Shown here in pieces: positions 27,762-35,226 of a stretch of 39,389 nt of DNA. Both the position numbers and the translations under genes were made by a program. Within the stretch, counting starts at the first letter, position 1, and every line of letters begins with the position of its first letter. Under the pieces are notes generated by a model. The model saw nothing but the letters and a program-made list of their open reading frames with translations, ran no database searches and was not told the DNA's origin. The DNA lies in contig JADBKC010000012.1 in the NCBI GenBank assembly GCA_014896555.1, positions 1 to 39,389 of the forward strand. The letters run 5' to 3'. The DNA is from Caryophanales bacterium. Its GTDB lineage: Bacteria; Bacillota; Bacilli; Bacillales; DSM-4216.

Positions 27762-27836
27762 AGCTCGTGCGCCTCTTTCATTCGACAAGAAAGGAACGGA
27801 CAATTCGTTCAAGGGAAGAGGCGCGGGCTTTTTTTG
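27762..27836 (+). terminator. second, branched terminator-like structure after rplQ
   Basis: GCGCCTCTT (27769-27777) pairs with AAGAGGCGC (27816-27824), extended outward by AGC (27762-27764) with GCT (27827-27829) across a bulge. GAACG (27794-27798) pairs with CGTTC (27806-27810) inside. Seven Ts (27829-27835) follow. It may terminate read-through from the alpha operon or close a short separate transcript. Confidence 0.7.
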
Positions 27837-28190
27837 TATTTTATGAAAATTATAATAAGATCCTTTTAACTCTTCGTCCATAAAATACCATCTATATGGT
27901 CGATGAATAAATTTTCAAGGACAATACAGGGCTTAGCCTAGTGAAGAACCTGGTAGTGGGTGTTTGGTTTATTTTGCAGGATTCAGCGTTTTCGCCAGAT
28001 GCGTGCCCAAGACCGTGTTTCGTTTCTTTAGAATCGTGTCAAATAAACCAAACATCTACTTGAGGCGCACCAGCATTTTATGGCACGTTTTAATGACGTG
28101 ATATGCGTCCGACTTTTGCTTCATCGTTTTGTCAAACTGTGGTATAAAGGAAAAGTAAGCAGAGACGGGTTCGTTTAAGGGGGGATTCAA
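27837..28190. other. non-coding stretch between alpha operon terminators and ecfA1
   Basis: Apart from the foldback at 27955-28060, I see no gene. On the minus strand, just upstream of the foldback (about 28058-28140), there is a short open stretch reading KSDAYHVIKTCHKMLVRLK that vaguely resembles the C-terminus of IS110-type transposases; it ends in a stop codon touching the foldback. A TGGTATAAA near 28138 could be an extended -10 for ecfA1, without a good -35. Confidence 0.4.
27955..28060. repeat. 106-base foldback element (MITE-like or IS remnant)
   Basis: A perfect 14-bp inverted repeat is present: TGTTTGGTTTATTT (27961-27974) and AAATAAACCAAACA (28041-28054). The stem extends outward by six more pairs with two G-T to 27955 and 28060, and inward through a 5x5 partly paired loop to GATTC (27980-27984) with GAATC (28031-28035). 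It has no coding capacity and no obvious target duplication. Its position between two operons fits a small mobile element remnant, but a structured RNA is also possible. Confidence 0.55.
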
Positions 28191-29033
28191 ATGAAAAGAG
28201 AGACAGTTGTTCAGATTGAGCACGTATTTTTTCGTTATCCTGAACAACCGAGTTATGCCCTTGAAGATATCAGTCTATCGATCGTGAAAGGGGAATGGCT
28301 GGCGATCGTCGGCCATAACGGATCCGGAAAATCCACCTTGGCCAAATTGCTGAACGGTCTTCATTTCCCTGAAAAAGGAAAAATTATTGTTAGCAACATT
28401 TTGTTAGGCGAAGAAACCGTTTGGGATATTCGCAAAAAAGTAGGAATGGTGTTTCAAAATCCTGATAATCAATTTGTAGGTACAACGGTGGAAGATGATG
28501 TCGCATTTGGATTGGAGAATAATGGTGTAGATCATGATGAAATGGTGGTAAGAGTGCAAGAATCCCTAGATAAAGTAGGGATGAGCGCTTTTGCCGGACA
28601 AGAACCGCATCACCTTTCCGGAGGGCAAAAACAGCGAGTGGCGATCGCCGGCGTTCTGGCTCTGAGGCCGGATATTATCTTGCTGGATGAAGCTACATCT
28701 ATGCTCGATCCCCGCGGCAGAGAAGAAGTTTTAACTACGATAAGAGAATTAAAGGAAGATCGAAACTTAACCGTCGTGTCGATTACACACGATTTGGAAG
28801 AAGCGGCAAAAGCGGATCGGGTGATTATATTAAATAAAGGAAAAGTTTATAAAGAGGGAACCCCTGATGAAATTTTTCAAATGGACGAAGAGCTGATAGC
28901 GCTCGGTCTTGATATCCCCTTTTCGGTAAGAATGAGCAAAGAGCTTCGTTCACGAGGACTTCTTATTCCTCAAAATCATTTGACAGAAGATGAGTTGGTG
29001 AATGATTTATGGACATTAAACTTCAACATGTAG
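28191..29033 (+). CDS. ecfA1: ECF transporter energy-coupling ATPase EcfA1
   Basis: This is one of the two ABC ATPases of the energy-coupling factor module, which powers uptake of vitamins and metal ions bound by separate S components. It has 280 residues. Walker A GHNGSGKST is at 41-49, the Q-loop is FQNPDNQFVG, the signature LSGGQKQR starts at 142, Walker B is IILLDE (162-167) and the switch histidine is H200. FQNPDNQF is characteristic of EcfA/CbiO proteins. The ATG follows AAGGGGGG. The end overlaps ecfA2 by 25 bases. Confidence 0.97.
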   Translation: MKRETVVQIEHVFFRYPEQPSYALEDISLSIVKGEWLAIVGHNGSGKSTLAKLLNGLHFPEKGKIIVSNILLGEETVWDIRKKVGMVFQNPDNQFVGTTVEDDVAFGLENNGVDHDEMVVRVQESLDKVGMSAFAGQEPHHLSGGQKQRVAIAGVLALRPDIILLDEATSMLDPRGREEVLTTIRELKEDRNLTVVSITHDLEEAAKADRVIILNKGKVYKEGTPDEIFQMDEELIALGLDIPFSVRMSKELRSRGLLIPQNHLTEDELVNDLWTLNFNM

Positions 29034-29878
29034 AATATCGATATTCTGCTGGAACTCCATTTGAACGTTTTGCGCTCAAGGATGTTTCATTCGATATTCC
29101 GGAGGGGACGTTCCTTGCTGTCATCGGTCATACTGGCTCCGGTAAATCGACTCTTTTGCAGCATTTAAACGCTCTTTTGCAGCCGACTAGCGGCCAGGTG
29201 AAAATAGGAGAGCGAGTGATTGAGGCAGGTAGAAAGAATAAGAATTTAAAACCGATACGGCAAAAAGTAGGGATTGTCTTTCAATTTCCTGAGCACCAAC
29301 TGTTCGAGGAAACAGTTGAAAAAGATATTTGCTACGGACCGATAAATTTTGGGGTACCGGAAGAAGAGGCGAAACGGCGAGCGCGTCAGGCGGCCCAAAT
29401 GGTGGGGCTCGCGGAGGATGTGCTTCGGAAATCCCCATTTGACTTATCAGGCGGTCAAATGAGAAGAGTGGCGATTGCAGGAGTTCTTGCAATGGAACCG
29501 GAAGTGCTCGTTCTTGATGAACCGACTGCCGGTTTGGATCCGCGAGGCAGACGGGAAATCATGGATCTTTTTTACAAGATTCACCGAGAGAAAAAAATGA
29601 CCACTATTTTGGTTACCCACAGTATGGAGGATGCGGCCTTATATGCTGACGAAATCGTCATTATGCATCAAGGAAAACTGAACAGAAAGGGAAAGCCGGA
29701 AGAGATTTTTTCTTCCCCTGAGGAGTTATTTAGCTTAGGATTAAACGTACCGGATGTTGTGAAATTTCAATACATGTTTGAAAAAAAATCGGGGATCCGT
29801 TTAGGGAAAACGTGTTTATCCGTTCAAGAATTAGCAGATGTGTTGGAGCGGTTGTACAAGCGGGGTGGTCAGCCATGA
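29009..29878 (+). CDS. ecfA2: ECF transporter energy-coupling ATPase EcfA2
   Basis: This is the second ABC ATPase of the ECF module, 289 residues, pairing with EcfA1 as a heterodimer on EcfT. Walker A is GHTGSGKST (40-48), the Q-loop FQFPEHQLFEETV is the form typical of EcfA2, the signature LSGGQ is at 146-150 and Walker B is VLVLDE (166-171). Its start lies inside ecfA1 and its stop overlaps the ecfT start (ATGATG), which indicates tight translational coupling. No substrate-specific S component is encoded next to it, as usual for the shared group II module. Confidence 0.97.
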   Translation: MDIKLQHVEYRYSAGTPFERFALKDVSFDIPEGTFLAVIGHTGSGKSTLLQHLNALLQPTSGQVKIGERVIEAGRKNKNLKPIRQKVGIVFQFPEHQLFEETVEKDICYGPINFGVPEEEAKRRARQAAQMVGLAEDVLRKSPFDLSGGQMRRVAIAGVLAMEPEVLVLDEPTAGLDPRGRREIMDLFYKIHREKKMTTILVTHSMEDAALYADEIVIMHQGKLNRKGKPEEIFSSPEELFSLGLNVPDVVKFQYMFEKKSGIRLGKTCLSVQELADVLERLYKRGGQP

Positions 29879-30672
29879 TGGAAAAGATGATTTTTGGGCG
29901 CTATGTACCGGGCGACTCCATTATACATAGGCTGGATCCGCGCTCAAAACTTGTCTTTGTGATCGCTTTTGTGTGTATTGTGTTTTTGGCTAATAATATG
30001 GCGACCTATGGTATTTTAGCCGCATTTACACTTTTTCTTATCTTTTTGTCCCGCATCCCGTTTCGTTTTTTGTTTGCGGGGTTGAAGCCGATTTTATGGT
30101 TGATCTTGTTTACATTTCTGCTTCAACTCTTTTTTACAAGAGAAGGGCCCGTTGTTTTTCAGCTGGGATGGATCAAATTTTATCAAGTGGGAATCCAGCA
30201 GGGGATTTTTATTTCGTTGCGCTTTTTGATTCTTGTGTTGGTCACTTCTTTATTGACCCTAACGACAACGCCGATTTCGATTACGGACGGGCTGGAAAGC
30301 CTTCTAGGGCCATTTAAAAAATTCAAGCTTCCCGTCCATGAACTGGCGTTGATGATCTCGATAGCGCTGCGGTTCATCCCTACTCTTATGGATGAGACAG
30401 AAAAAATTATGAAGGCGCAGACGGCTAGAGGAACTGATTTTTCCGGAGGGCCGCTTAAAGAAAGGATCAGAGCGGTTATACCGCTATTAATTCCGCTGTT
30501 TGTCAGTTCTTTTAAACGTGCGGAAGATCTTGCCGTAGCAATGGAAGCGCGGGGCTATAAAGGCGGAGAAGGACGTACAAAATATCGTCTGTTGACTTGG
30601 AAGCTTCGCGACACTTTTGTTCTTGTTGTCATCGTTCTTTTTGCTGTGGCGCTATGGCTATTAAGAAGCTAG
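29875..30672 (+). CDS. ecfT: ECF transporter transmembrane subunit EcfT
   Basis: EcfT is the membrane scaffold linking the two ATPases to interchangeable S components. The start ATG at 29875 (MMEKMIFGRYVPGDSIIHRLDPRSK) matches B. subtilis EcfT and follows GGGGTGG. It has 265 residues with several hydrophobic segments (around 28-65, 75-95, 110-130 and the C-terminus). The two coupling ARG motifs are in KAQTARGTDF and AMEARGYKGG, on the helices that contact the ATPases. truA follows after 14 bases. Confidence 0.96.
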   Translation: MMEKMIFGRYVPGDSIIHRLDPRSKLVFVIAFVCIVFLANNMATYGILAAFTLFLIFLSRIPFRFLFAGLKPILWLILFTFLLQLFFTREGPVVFQLGWIKFYQVGIQQGIFISLRFLILVLVTSLLTLTTTPISITDGLESLLGPFKKFKLPVHELALMISIALRFIPTLMDETEKIMKAQTARGTDFSGGPLKERIRAVIPLLIPLFVSSFKRAEDLAVAMEARGYKGGEGRTKYRLLTWKLRDTFVLVVIVLFAVALWLLRS

Positions 30673-30686
30673 ATGGAGTGTCCTAT

Positions 30687-31430
30687 ATGGTTAGAATGAA
30701 ATGTGTGATTTCGTATGATGGTTCAGGATTTGCCGGTTATCAAATTCAACCGTCTAAAAGAACCGTCCAATCAGAAATAGAATCGGCATTAAAAATTCTA
30801 CATCAAGGAGACGTGGTAAAAGTGACAGCATCGGGGAGAACCGATGCTGGCGTCCACGCCCGCGGTCAAGTGATTCATTTTGATACGTCCCTTCCGATTC
30901 CGGAAACAAAGTGGGTGCAAGTGTTAAATAGCATTTTTCCTGAAGATATTGCAGCCATTCATGCAGAAACAGTCAATGATGCTTTTCATGCGCGCTTTTC
31001 AGCAACGGGCAAAGAATACCGTTACCGACTGTATACGACTCCCCACCGCGATCCTTTTAAAAAGTCTTATGCCTATCATTTCCCTTATTCATTAAATGTA
31101 GGGGCGATGGAAGAGGGGGCTCGTTATTTGTTGGGAACGCATGATTTTACGAGCTTCTGTTCAGCCAAGACGGAAGTCAAGGATAAAGTGCGAACTATCC
31201 GAAAAATAGCGATTTTCCAAGAAGGGGAGGAGATGGTTTTTCAGCTGATCGGAAACGGTTTTTTGTACAATATGGTCAGGATTATCGTCGGCACTCTTTT
31301 GGAATGTGGGACAGGAAAACGATCTCCCAAAGATATCCCTGAAATCTTAGAAGCGAAGAACAGGCAGCAGGCAGGGAAAACTGTACCGCCAGAGGGATTG
31401 TATTTATGGAACGTATTCTATGACAACTAA
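30687..31430 (+). CDS. truA: tRNA pseudouridine synthase A
   Basis: TruA makes pseudouridine at positions 38-40 of the tRNA anticodon stem. It has 247 residues from the ATG at 30687 (MVRMKCVISYDGSGFAGYQ), preceded by TGGAGTG at good spacing. The catalytic aspartate is D53 in SGRTDAGVHA. Conserved FHARFSATGKEYRY and GSGFLYNMVRI-like NGFLYNMVRIIVGTLLE follow. It ends the ecf operon, as in B. subtilis. Confidence 0.97.
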   Translation: MVRMKCVISYDGSGFAGYQIQPSKRTVQSEIESALKILHQGDVVKVTASGRTDAGVHARGQVIHFDTSLPIPETKWVQVLNSIFPEDIAAIHAETVNDAFHARFSATGKEYRYRLYTTPHRDPFKKSYAYHFPYSLNVGAMEEGARYLLGTHDFTSFCSAKTEVKDKVRTIRKIAIFQEGEEMVFQLIGNGFLYNMVRIIVGTLLECGTGKRSPKDIPEILEAKNRQQAGKTVPPEGLYLWNVFYDN

Positions 31431-31448
31431 TCCAGGTGTAACATTTTC

Positions 31449-31477
31449 TTGACATCACTTTTAGAAACCTTTATCAT
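31449..31477 (+). promoter_or_regulatory. SigA promoter for rplM-rpsI
   Basis: A perfect TTGACA (31449-31454), a 17-base spacer and TATCAT (31472-31477). It starts about seven bases ahead of the L13 leader structure. Confidence 0.8.
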
Positions 31478-31483
31478 AGCATA

Positions 31484-31550
31484 TGGTATGTATTTTAGCC
31501 CCACGATAAGCCCCGGAAACTTATTCGTGTTTTTAAATAAATACATGAAA
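31484..31550 (+). promoter_or_regulatory. L13 leader (ribosomal protein autoregulatory RNA)
   Basis: The leader folds with an outer stem ATGTATTT (31488-31495) / AAATACAT (31539-31546) and an inner stem CACGATAAG (31502-31510) / CTTATTCGTG (31520-31529, one bulged T) around loop CCCCGGAAA. Structure, sequence and position upstream of rplM fit the L13 leader motif described in Bacillus and relatives. L13 is presumed to bind it and reduce expression of rplM-rpsI. Confidence 0.8.
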
Positions 31551-31579
31551 CGATTTTGATTATATGGGAGGGTAAAAAC

Positions 31580-32017
31580 ATGCGTACGACGTATATGGCG
31601 AAAGCAAATGAAATCGAACGTAAATGGTACGTTGTAGACGCCGAAGGCCAAACTTTAGGACGTCTTGCAAGTGAAGTAGCTTCTATTTTGCGCGGTAAGC
31701 ATAAACCAACATTCACACCAAATGTTGATACAGGTGACCACGTCATTATTATTAACGCTGAAAAAATTGAATTAACAGGGAAAAAACTAACGGACAAAAT
31801 TTATTATCGCCACAGCCAACATCCAGGCGGGTTAAAAACTCGAACTGCATTAGAGATGCGGACGAACTATCCTGAGAAAATGCTTGAATTAGCCATTAAA
31901 GGAATGCTTCCAAAAGGTTCCCTTGGACGTCAAATGTTTAAAAAACTGCATGTATATGCTGGTTCGGAACACCCGCATCAAGCGCAAAAACCGGAAAAAT
32001 ACGAACTTCGCGGATAA
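31580..32017 (+). CDS. rplM: 50S ribosomal protein L13
   Basis: L13 has 145 residues and is an early 50S assembly protein. The start is ATG at 31580 ([16 protein letters not shown]), with GGGAGGG in front; an upstream in-frame start would run through the ribosome-binding site. The core [20 protein letters not shown] and [15 protein letters not shown] are canonical. It has its own promoter and autoregulatory leader. Confidence 0.98.
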   Translation: MRTTYMAKANEIERKWYVVDAEGQTLGRLASEVASILRGKHKPTFTPNVDTGDHVIIINAEKIELTGKKLTDKIYYRHSQHPGGLKTRTALEMRTNYPEKMLELAIKGMLPKGSLGRQMFKKLHVYAGSEHPHQAQKPEKYELRG

Positions 32018-32038
32018 TCGAAAGAGGAGGGTATTAAT

Positions 32039-32431
32039 TTGGCACAAGTTCAATATTACGGAACAGGTCGTCGTAAAAGCTCAGTTGCTCGCGTTCGTTT
32101 AGTTCCTGGCGATGGACGCATCGTCATTAACGGCCGAGATGTTGAAGATTATATTCCATTCGCAGCTTTGCGTGAAGTGATTAAACAACCTTTAGTGATT
32201 ACGGAAACGCTAGGAAATTATGATGTATTAGTAAACGTAAAAGGCGGCGGTTACACAGGCCAAGCAGGTGCTATTCGCCACGGAATCGCTCGTGCGCTGC
32301 TTCAAGCGGATCCAGAATATCGTCAACCACTAAAACGCGCAGGCCTGTTGACTCGCGATGCACGCATGAAAGAACGTAAAAAGTATGGTCTCAAAGGTGC
32401 TCGCCGTGCGCCGCAATTCTCAAAACGTTAA
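32039..32431 (+). CDS. rpsI: 30S ribosomal protein S9
   Basis: S9 has 130 residues and its C-terminal tail [12 protein letters not shown] touches P-site tRNA. The start is TTG at 32039 ([15 protein letters not shown]), after AGAGGAGGG, and no ATG is nearby. A TTG start is unusual for a ribosomal protein gene but agrees with the family N-terminus. A terminator follows directly. Confidence 0.98.
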   Translation: MAQVQYYGTGRRKSSVARVRLVPGDGRIVINGRDVEDYIPFAALREVIKQPLVITETLGNYDVLVNVKGGGYTGQAGAIRHGIARALLQADPEYRQPLKRAGLLTRDARMKERKKYGLKGARRAPQFSKR

Positions 32432-32452
32432 CATTGCTGTTATAGGTTACGC

Positions 32453-32485
32453 CCCTTTCTCGGATTTACGGGAAAGGGTTTTTTG
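32453..32485 (+). terminator. terminator of rplM-rpsI
   Basis: CCCTTTCTCG (32453-32462) pairs with CGGGAAAGGG (32469-32478, one T-G pair) around loop GATTTA, followed by TTTTTT (32479-32484). Confidence 0.92.
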
Positions 32486-32818
32486 CGTTGGAGAAAGAGT
32501 TGACTATCCTTTCTCAAAAATAAAATGAAGTTTTTCGCGGAAAATTCGAACGTTTATTGTGGAAGAGATGTTGTTTATATGGAATTGAACAATAAAAAAA
32601 GGTTGGTTCCAATAAGCCGGCGAATCCCTTGTCTGGTATCCGATGTTTGACGACTCCTCGTTGCCGAAAAAAGCTGCCATACCCCGTTTTCATGTAAAGC
32701 AACGTTGTGGCAGGATCATTTATGCGTAATAAGCAGTATCTCCCAATTTGGCGTTTAGTCTAATTGACCTTCATTTTTAGTTGATCAGTTAAGTGTCGGC
32801 AATCCACTTTATTTTTAG
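32486..32818. other. non-coding stretch between rpsI terminator and the minus-strand cassette
   Basis: I see no gene here. A hairpin GAGAAAG (32491-32497) with CTTTCTC (32509-32515) lies just after the rpsI terminator. On the minus strand TGCCA (32712-32708) and TGGCA (32679-32675), followed by GC and six Ts, is a weak candidate terminator for the TnpV-like cassette. The rest gives no recognisable translation on either strand. Confidence 0.45.
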
Positions 32819-33187
32819 TTATATTTTGTGATAAATCATTTCGTTCAGCACGATTTCCTCTGCTTGCAGCCGAATTTGGTTCAAATGCCTTGTTCTCCCC
32901 AATATGTCCTCCGTTTCCGGCATCGGATTTTGTTGAAGAAGCTGTTCTTCAAGGAGCATCATCTTCTCTATGATTTCCTTGTTCCGTTCATACATCTTTT
33001 TTTCAAGCGTTCCCTCTATGAACAATTGGCTGAACCGTACTGGATTTGTCTCTTGAAGGTGCATCAACGCCAGTTTGCCGTATCTCCCGATAGGTCGATC
33101 GTATTCGGGATCGCATGATTGTATATTCGGAATCAGATAGCCTTCTTTCGTTTTCTTGTACGTTATATCAAGTCTGGACTTGCTCAT
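32819..33187 (-). CDS. TnpV-like transposon-associated protein
   Basis: This 122-residue protein begins MSKSRLDITYKKTKEGYLIPN and has RPIGRYGKLALMHLQETNPVRF at about 31-52 and HLNQIRLQAEEIVLNEMIY at 101-119. These two blocks, in this order and spacing, resemble the TnpV family, small proteins of unknown function encoded by Tn4451-type transposons and other clostridial and bacillary elements. AAAGGAG stands properly ahead of the ATG. The gene runs against the surrounding genes and lies 71 bases after another minus-strand gene, probably in one operon. No transposase or element end is visible, so it is either a solitary relic that is still open or a domesticated gene. The family assignment is from memory of the motif and not a search. 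Confidence 0.6.
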   Translation of the reverse strand: MSKSRLDITYKKTKEGYLIPNIQSCDPEYDRPIGRYGKLALMHLQETNPVRFSQLFIEGTLEKKMYERNKEIIEKMMLLEEQLLQQNPMPETEDILGRTRHLNQIRLQAEEIVLNEMIYHKI

Positions 33188-33258
33188 GCTGCCTACTCCT
33201 TTCTTATTTGGATCATCTTTTTTTATGCTTTGAAAAATAAATCATATTCAATCCATTT

Positions 33259-33534
33259 TTACCTTCTTTCAAGGTAAATGACATCGTTCGGATCAAAATC
33301 ATCTTCCTCCTCCATGTCTAATCGTTGAAGGATATATCGATCTAAATCATATCCTGAAAATTGATTGCGTCGAGCCAGTTCCTTCATCGCGTCATCAAGG
33401 TAGACTTGTTCATAATCAAGAAGTCCCATTTCTATTATAATTTGTTCTTTCGTTTTTCCTTTCCAGGAATAGGAAAATAAAAAATGAGACGACTTTTTAT
33501 AAGCCGGTAAGTTTTTTTTATAATCATTTTCCAT
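33259..33534 (-). CDS. hypothetical small acidic protein, first gene of the TnpV-like cassette
   Basis: The 91-residue product (MENDYKKNLPAYKKSSHFLF) is not one I recognise. It looks soluble and mostly helical, with a central QIIIEMGLLDYEQVYLDDAM segment and a very acidic C-terminal part (DMEEEDDFDPNDVIY). The gene has a strong ribosome-binding site (AGGGAGGTAGG) just upstream of its ATG and an AT-rich stretch with TATAAT-like sequence beyond it, so it is likely expressed. It lies just upstream of the TnpV-like gene on the same strand. The role is unknown. Confidence 0.65.
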   Translation of the reverse strand: MENDYKKNLPAYKKSSHFLFSYSWKGKTKEQIIIEMGLLDYEQVYLDDAMKELARRNQFSGYDLDRYILQRLDMEEEDDFDPNDVIYLERR

Positions 33535-33786
33535 TATATACCTACCTCCCTTGTTTCTCTTTATTATATTATATATAAAAAATCAGCGTTCCATATCCTC
33601 TTGAGTCCTTTTGGCATCGTTAATTTTTCAACATCACTTCCATCATTTTGGAAATGACTTCATTTTTATGGATATTCCAACAGGGCGATGACGATGAAGA
33701 GTTCGTCCCTTCATCTACGATATGAGAACAAGCATCGCATAGTTTCTTTTTTTTGTCGAAAAATAGGACAAAGGAGGATTCTATCG

Positions 33787-34230
33787 ATGACTGTCATTAC
33801 TTCCTTTACAGAACGACTGCGAAAAAAGGAAATGCAGCTTGAGCGGAAGTTGTTAAAGGAACTTTCAATCCAAAATTTGCAAAAAAGCATTCGGATGCAC
33901 TTTGGCACGATCCATCTCTTTGGAAACGTTTTGATGGCGGGATTTGAGGATGCTTGTTTTGATGTAGGCATCGAATCCTACTTATTAGGGGGAAAGTACA
34001 GCAAATTTGGACTTTATGGCGAAGACACCGATGAGGTGAAGAATAGGTGCCAGCAGGAAATGGAATATTTGAAGGATACGTTATATCATTTTTGGCTGTA
34101 TTGGTGGAAAATTGGCGTGGCTGATAACGTCGATGAATCGACTTTCTACAATTGCAGCCAATTTGTCGATTACTGGTGGAATGAAGGGTACTCGCAAGGA
34201 AAGAAACGGTTAAAACTCCGGCTTCACTAA
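33787..34230 (+). CDS. ybaK: YbaK-like protein (DUF2521)
   Basis: The product has 147 residues starting at ATG 33787 (MTVITSFTERLRKKEMQLER), nine bases after AGGAGG. The aromatic-rich C-terminus QFVDYWWNEGYSQGKKRLKL followed by RLH resembles B. subtilis YbaK, and ybaK precedes cwlD there as well. The function of this Bacillus protein is unknown. An upstream in-frame start at 33688 lacks a ribosome-binding site and would add a low-complexity extension. Confidence 0.8.
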   Translation: MTVITSFTERLRKKEMQLERKLLKELSIQNLQKSIRMHFGTIHLFGNVLMAGFEDACFDVGIESYLLGGKYSKFGLYGEDTDEVKNRCQQEMEYLKDTLYHFWLYWWKIGVADNVDESTFYNCSQFVDYWWNEGYSQGKKRLKLRLH

Positions 34231-34322
34231 CCCGATCAAAAGAAAATGCTTTCAGATTGTTCTAAAATCTCCCCTTGTCCCATATGTTGAAAAGTAGAGA
34301 GAACAAGGAGGGGACGTGCTGT

Positions 34323-35018
34323 ATGCACCGGAGATTAAAGTGGGGAGTTTATATATTAGGCTGTGTGCTCATTTTTTTGCTAATCCAGTTTCAATTTTTA
34401 GAAAACCACTCATGGAAACCTTGGAATTTGCCGTTATCAGGAAAAATTATCTACTTGGATCCTGGGCATGGCGGTCCTGACGGGGGCGCTGCAAAAGATG
34501 GCATGCAGGAAAAAGACATTGCCTTAAATGTAGCAAAAAAGGTGAGAGACTATTTACAGCAGCAGGGAGCGCTCGTCGTTTTAACACGGGAAAAGGATAA
34601 GGACTTGGCAAACCAAGACACGAGCGGATTAAGCCGTCGCAAAACAGAGGATTTGAAAAAAAGACTTGATCTCATTAATAAATCGGATGCCGATCTTTTT
34701 ATTAGCATTCATTTAAATTCCATCCCTTCCCCGCGGTGGAGAGGAGCCCAGACGTTTTTTTCCCCACATTATAAGGAAAATAAAAAAATAGCAAAGTTGA
34801 TCCAAGACGAACTTGTCTTGAACTTAGAAAATACTAATCGTTTAGCGAAAGCCATCGACCATGTATATATTTTAAGATATGCTAAAAAACCAGGAGCCTT
34901 AGTGGAAATTGGCTTTTTATCCAATCAAGAAGAAAGAGAACAATTAAAAAAGGATGACTATCAGGAAAAAGTGGCAGCGTCCATTTATAAAGGAGTTTTA
35001 AGATACTTTACCGAATAG
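34323..35018 (+). CDS. cwlD: spore cortex N-acetylmuramoyl-L-alanine amidase CwlD
   Basis: CwlD removes peptide side chains from peptidoglycan so that PdaA can make muramic delta-lactam in the spore cortex; lactam is needed for germination lytic enzymes. The 231-residue protein has an N-terminal membrane anchor or signal (about 6-24) and an Amidase_3 domain. Zinc ligands are H49 (LDPGHGG), E63 (QEKDIAL) and H130 (ISIHLNS), and the catalytic glutamate is E195 (VEIGFLSN). The ATG follows AAGGAGGGG. It follows the ybaK-like gene, as in B. subtilis. Expression in sporulation (SigE/SigG) is known of the family but no clean promoter is visible here. Confidence 0.95.
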   Translation: MHRRLKWGVYILGCVLIFLLIQFQFLENHSWKPWNLPLSGKIIYLDPGHGGPDGGAAKDGMQEKDIALNVAKKVRDYLQQQGALVVLTREKDKDLANQDTSGLSRRKTEDLKKRLDLINKSDADLFISIHLNSIPSPRWRGAQTFFSPHYKENKKIAKLIQDELVLNLENTNRLAKAIDHVYILRYAKKPGALVEIGFLSNQEEREQLKKDDYQEKVAASIYKGVLRYFTE

Positions 35019-35163
35019 CCGGAGGATTTCCAATGGCTTTTTATTTTGGGCTTTTTACGTCTCTTTTGAAACTTTGTGATGAAAGAGAGGGAGGGGATTG
35101 AGGAGTCGAGAATCAGTTAACATGGAGGGAACAGCAGTACGGGGAGACGGTATAGCAGCGAAA

Positions 35164-35194
35164 TTGGAAGTATTGTCTAAATATATGCTATACT
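35164..35194 (+). promoter_or_regulatory. candidate SigA extended -10 promoter for salA
   Basis: TGCTATACT (35186-35194) is an extended -10 element (TGn plus TATACT), with a -35-like TTGGAA at 35164-35169 at a long 19-base spacing. It lies 32 bases before the salA start codon. Confidence 0.5.
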
Positions 35195-35226
35195 ATTGAA
35201 AAGGAATGAAAAGGAAGGTGTAGAGC

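Noticed and set aside
27700-28190. T-box or metabolite riboswitch upstream of ecfA1
   Set aside because: No T-box UGGNACC or other riboswitch core that I recognise; the foldback is a simple inverted repeat and the branched terminator closes the upstream operon.
34231-34322. SigE-type promoter ahead of cwlD (TCTAAAAT...CATATGTT)
   Set aside because: The -10-like CATATGTT and the upstream element match the SigE consensus only partly and the spacing is short.
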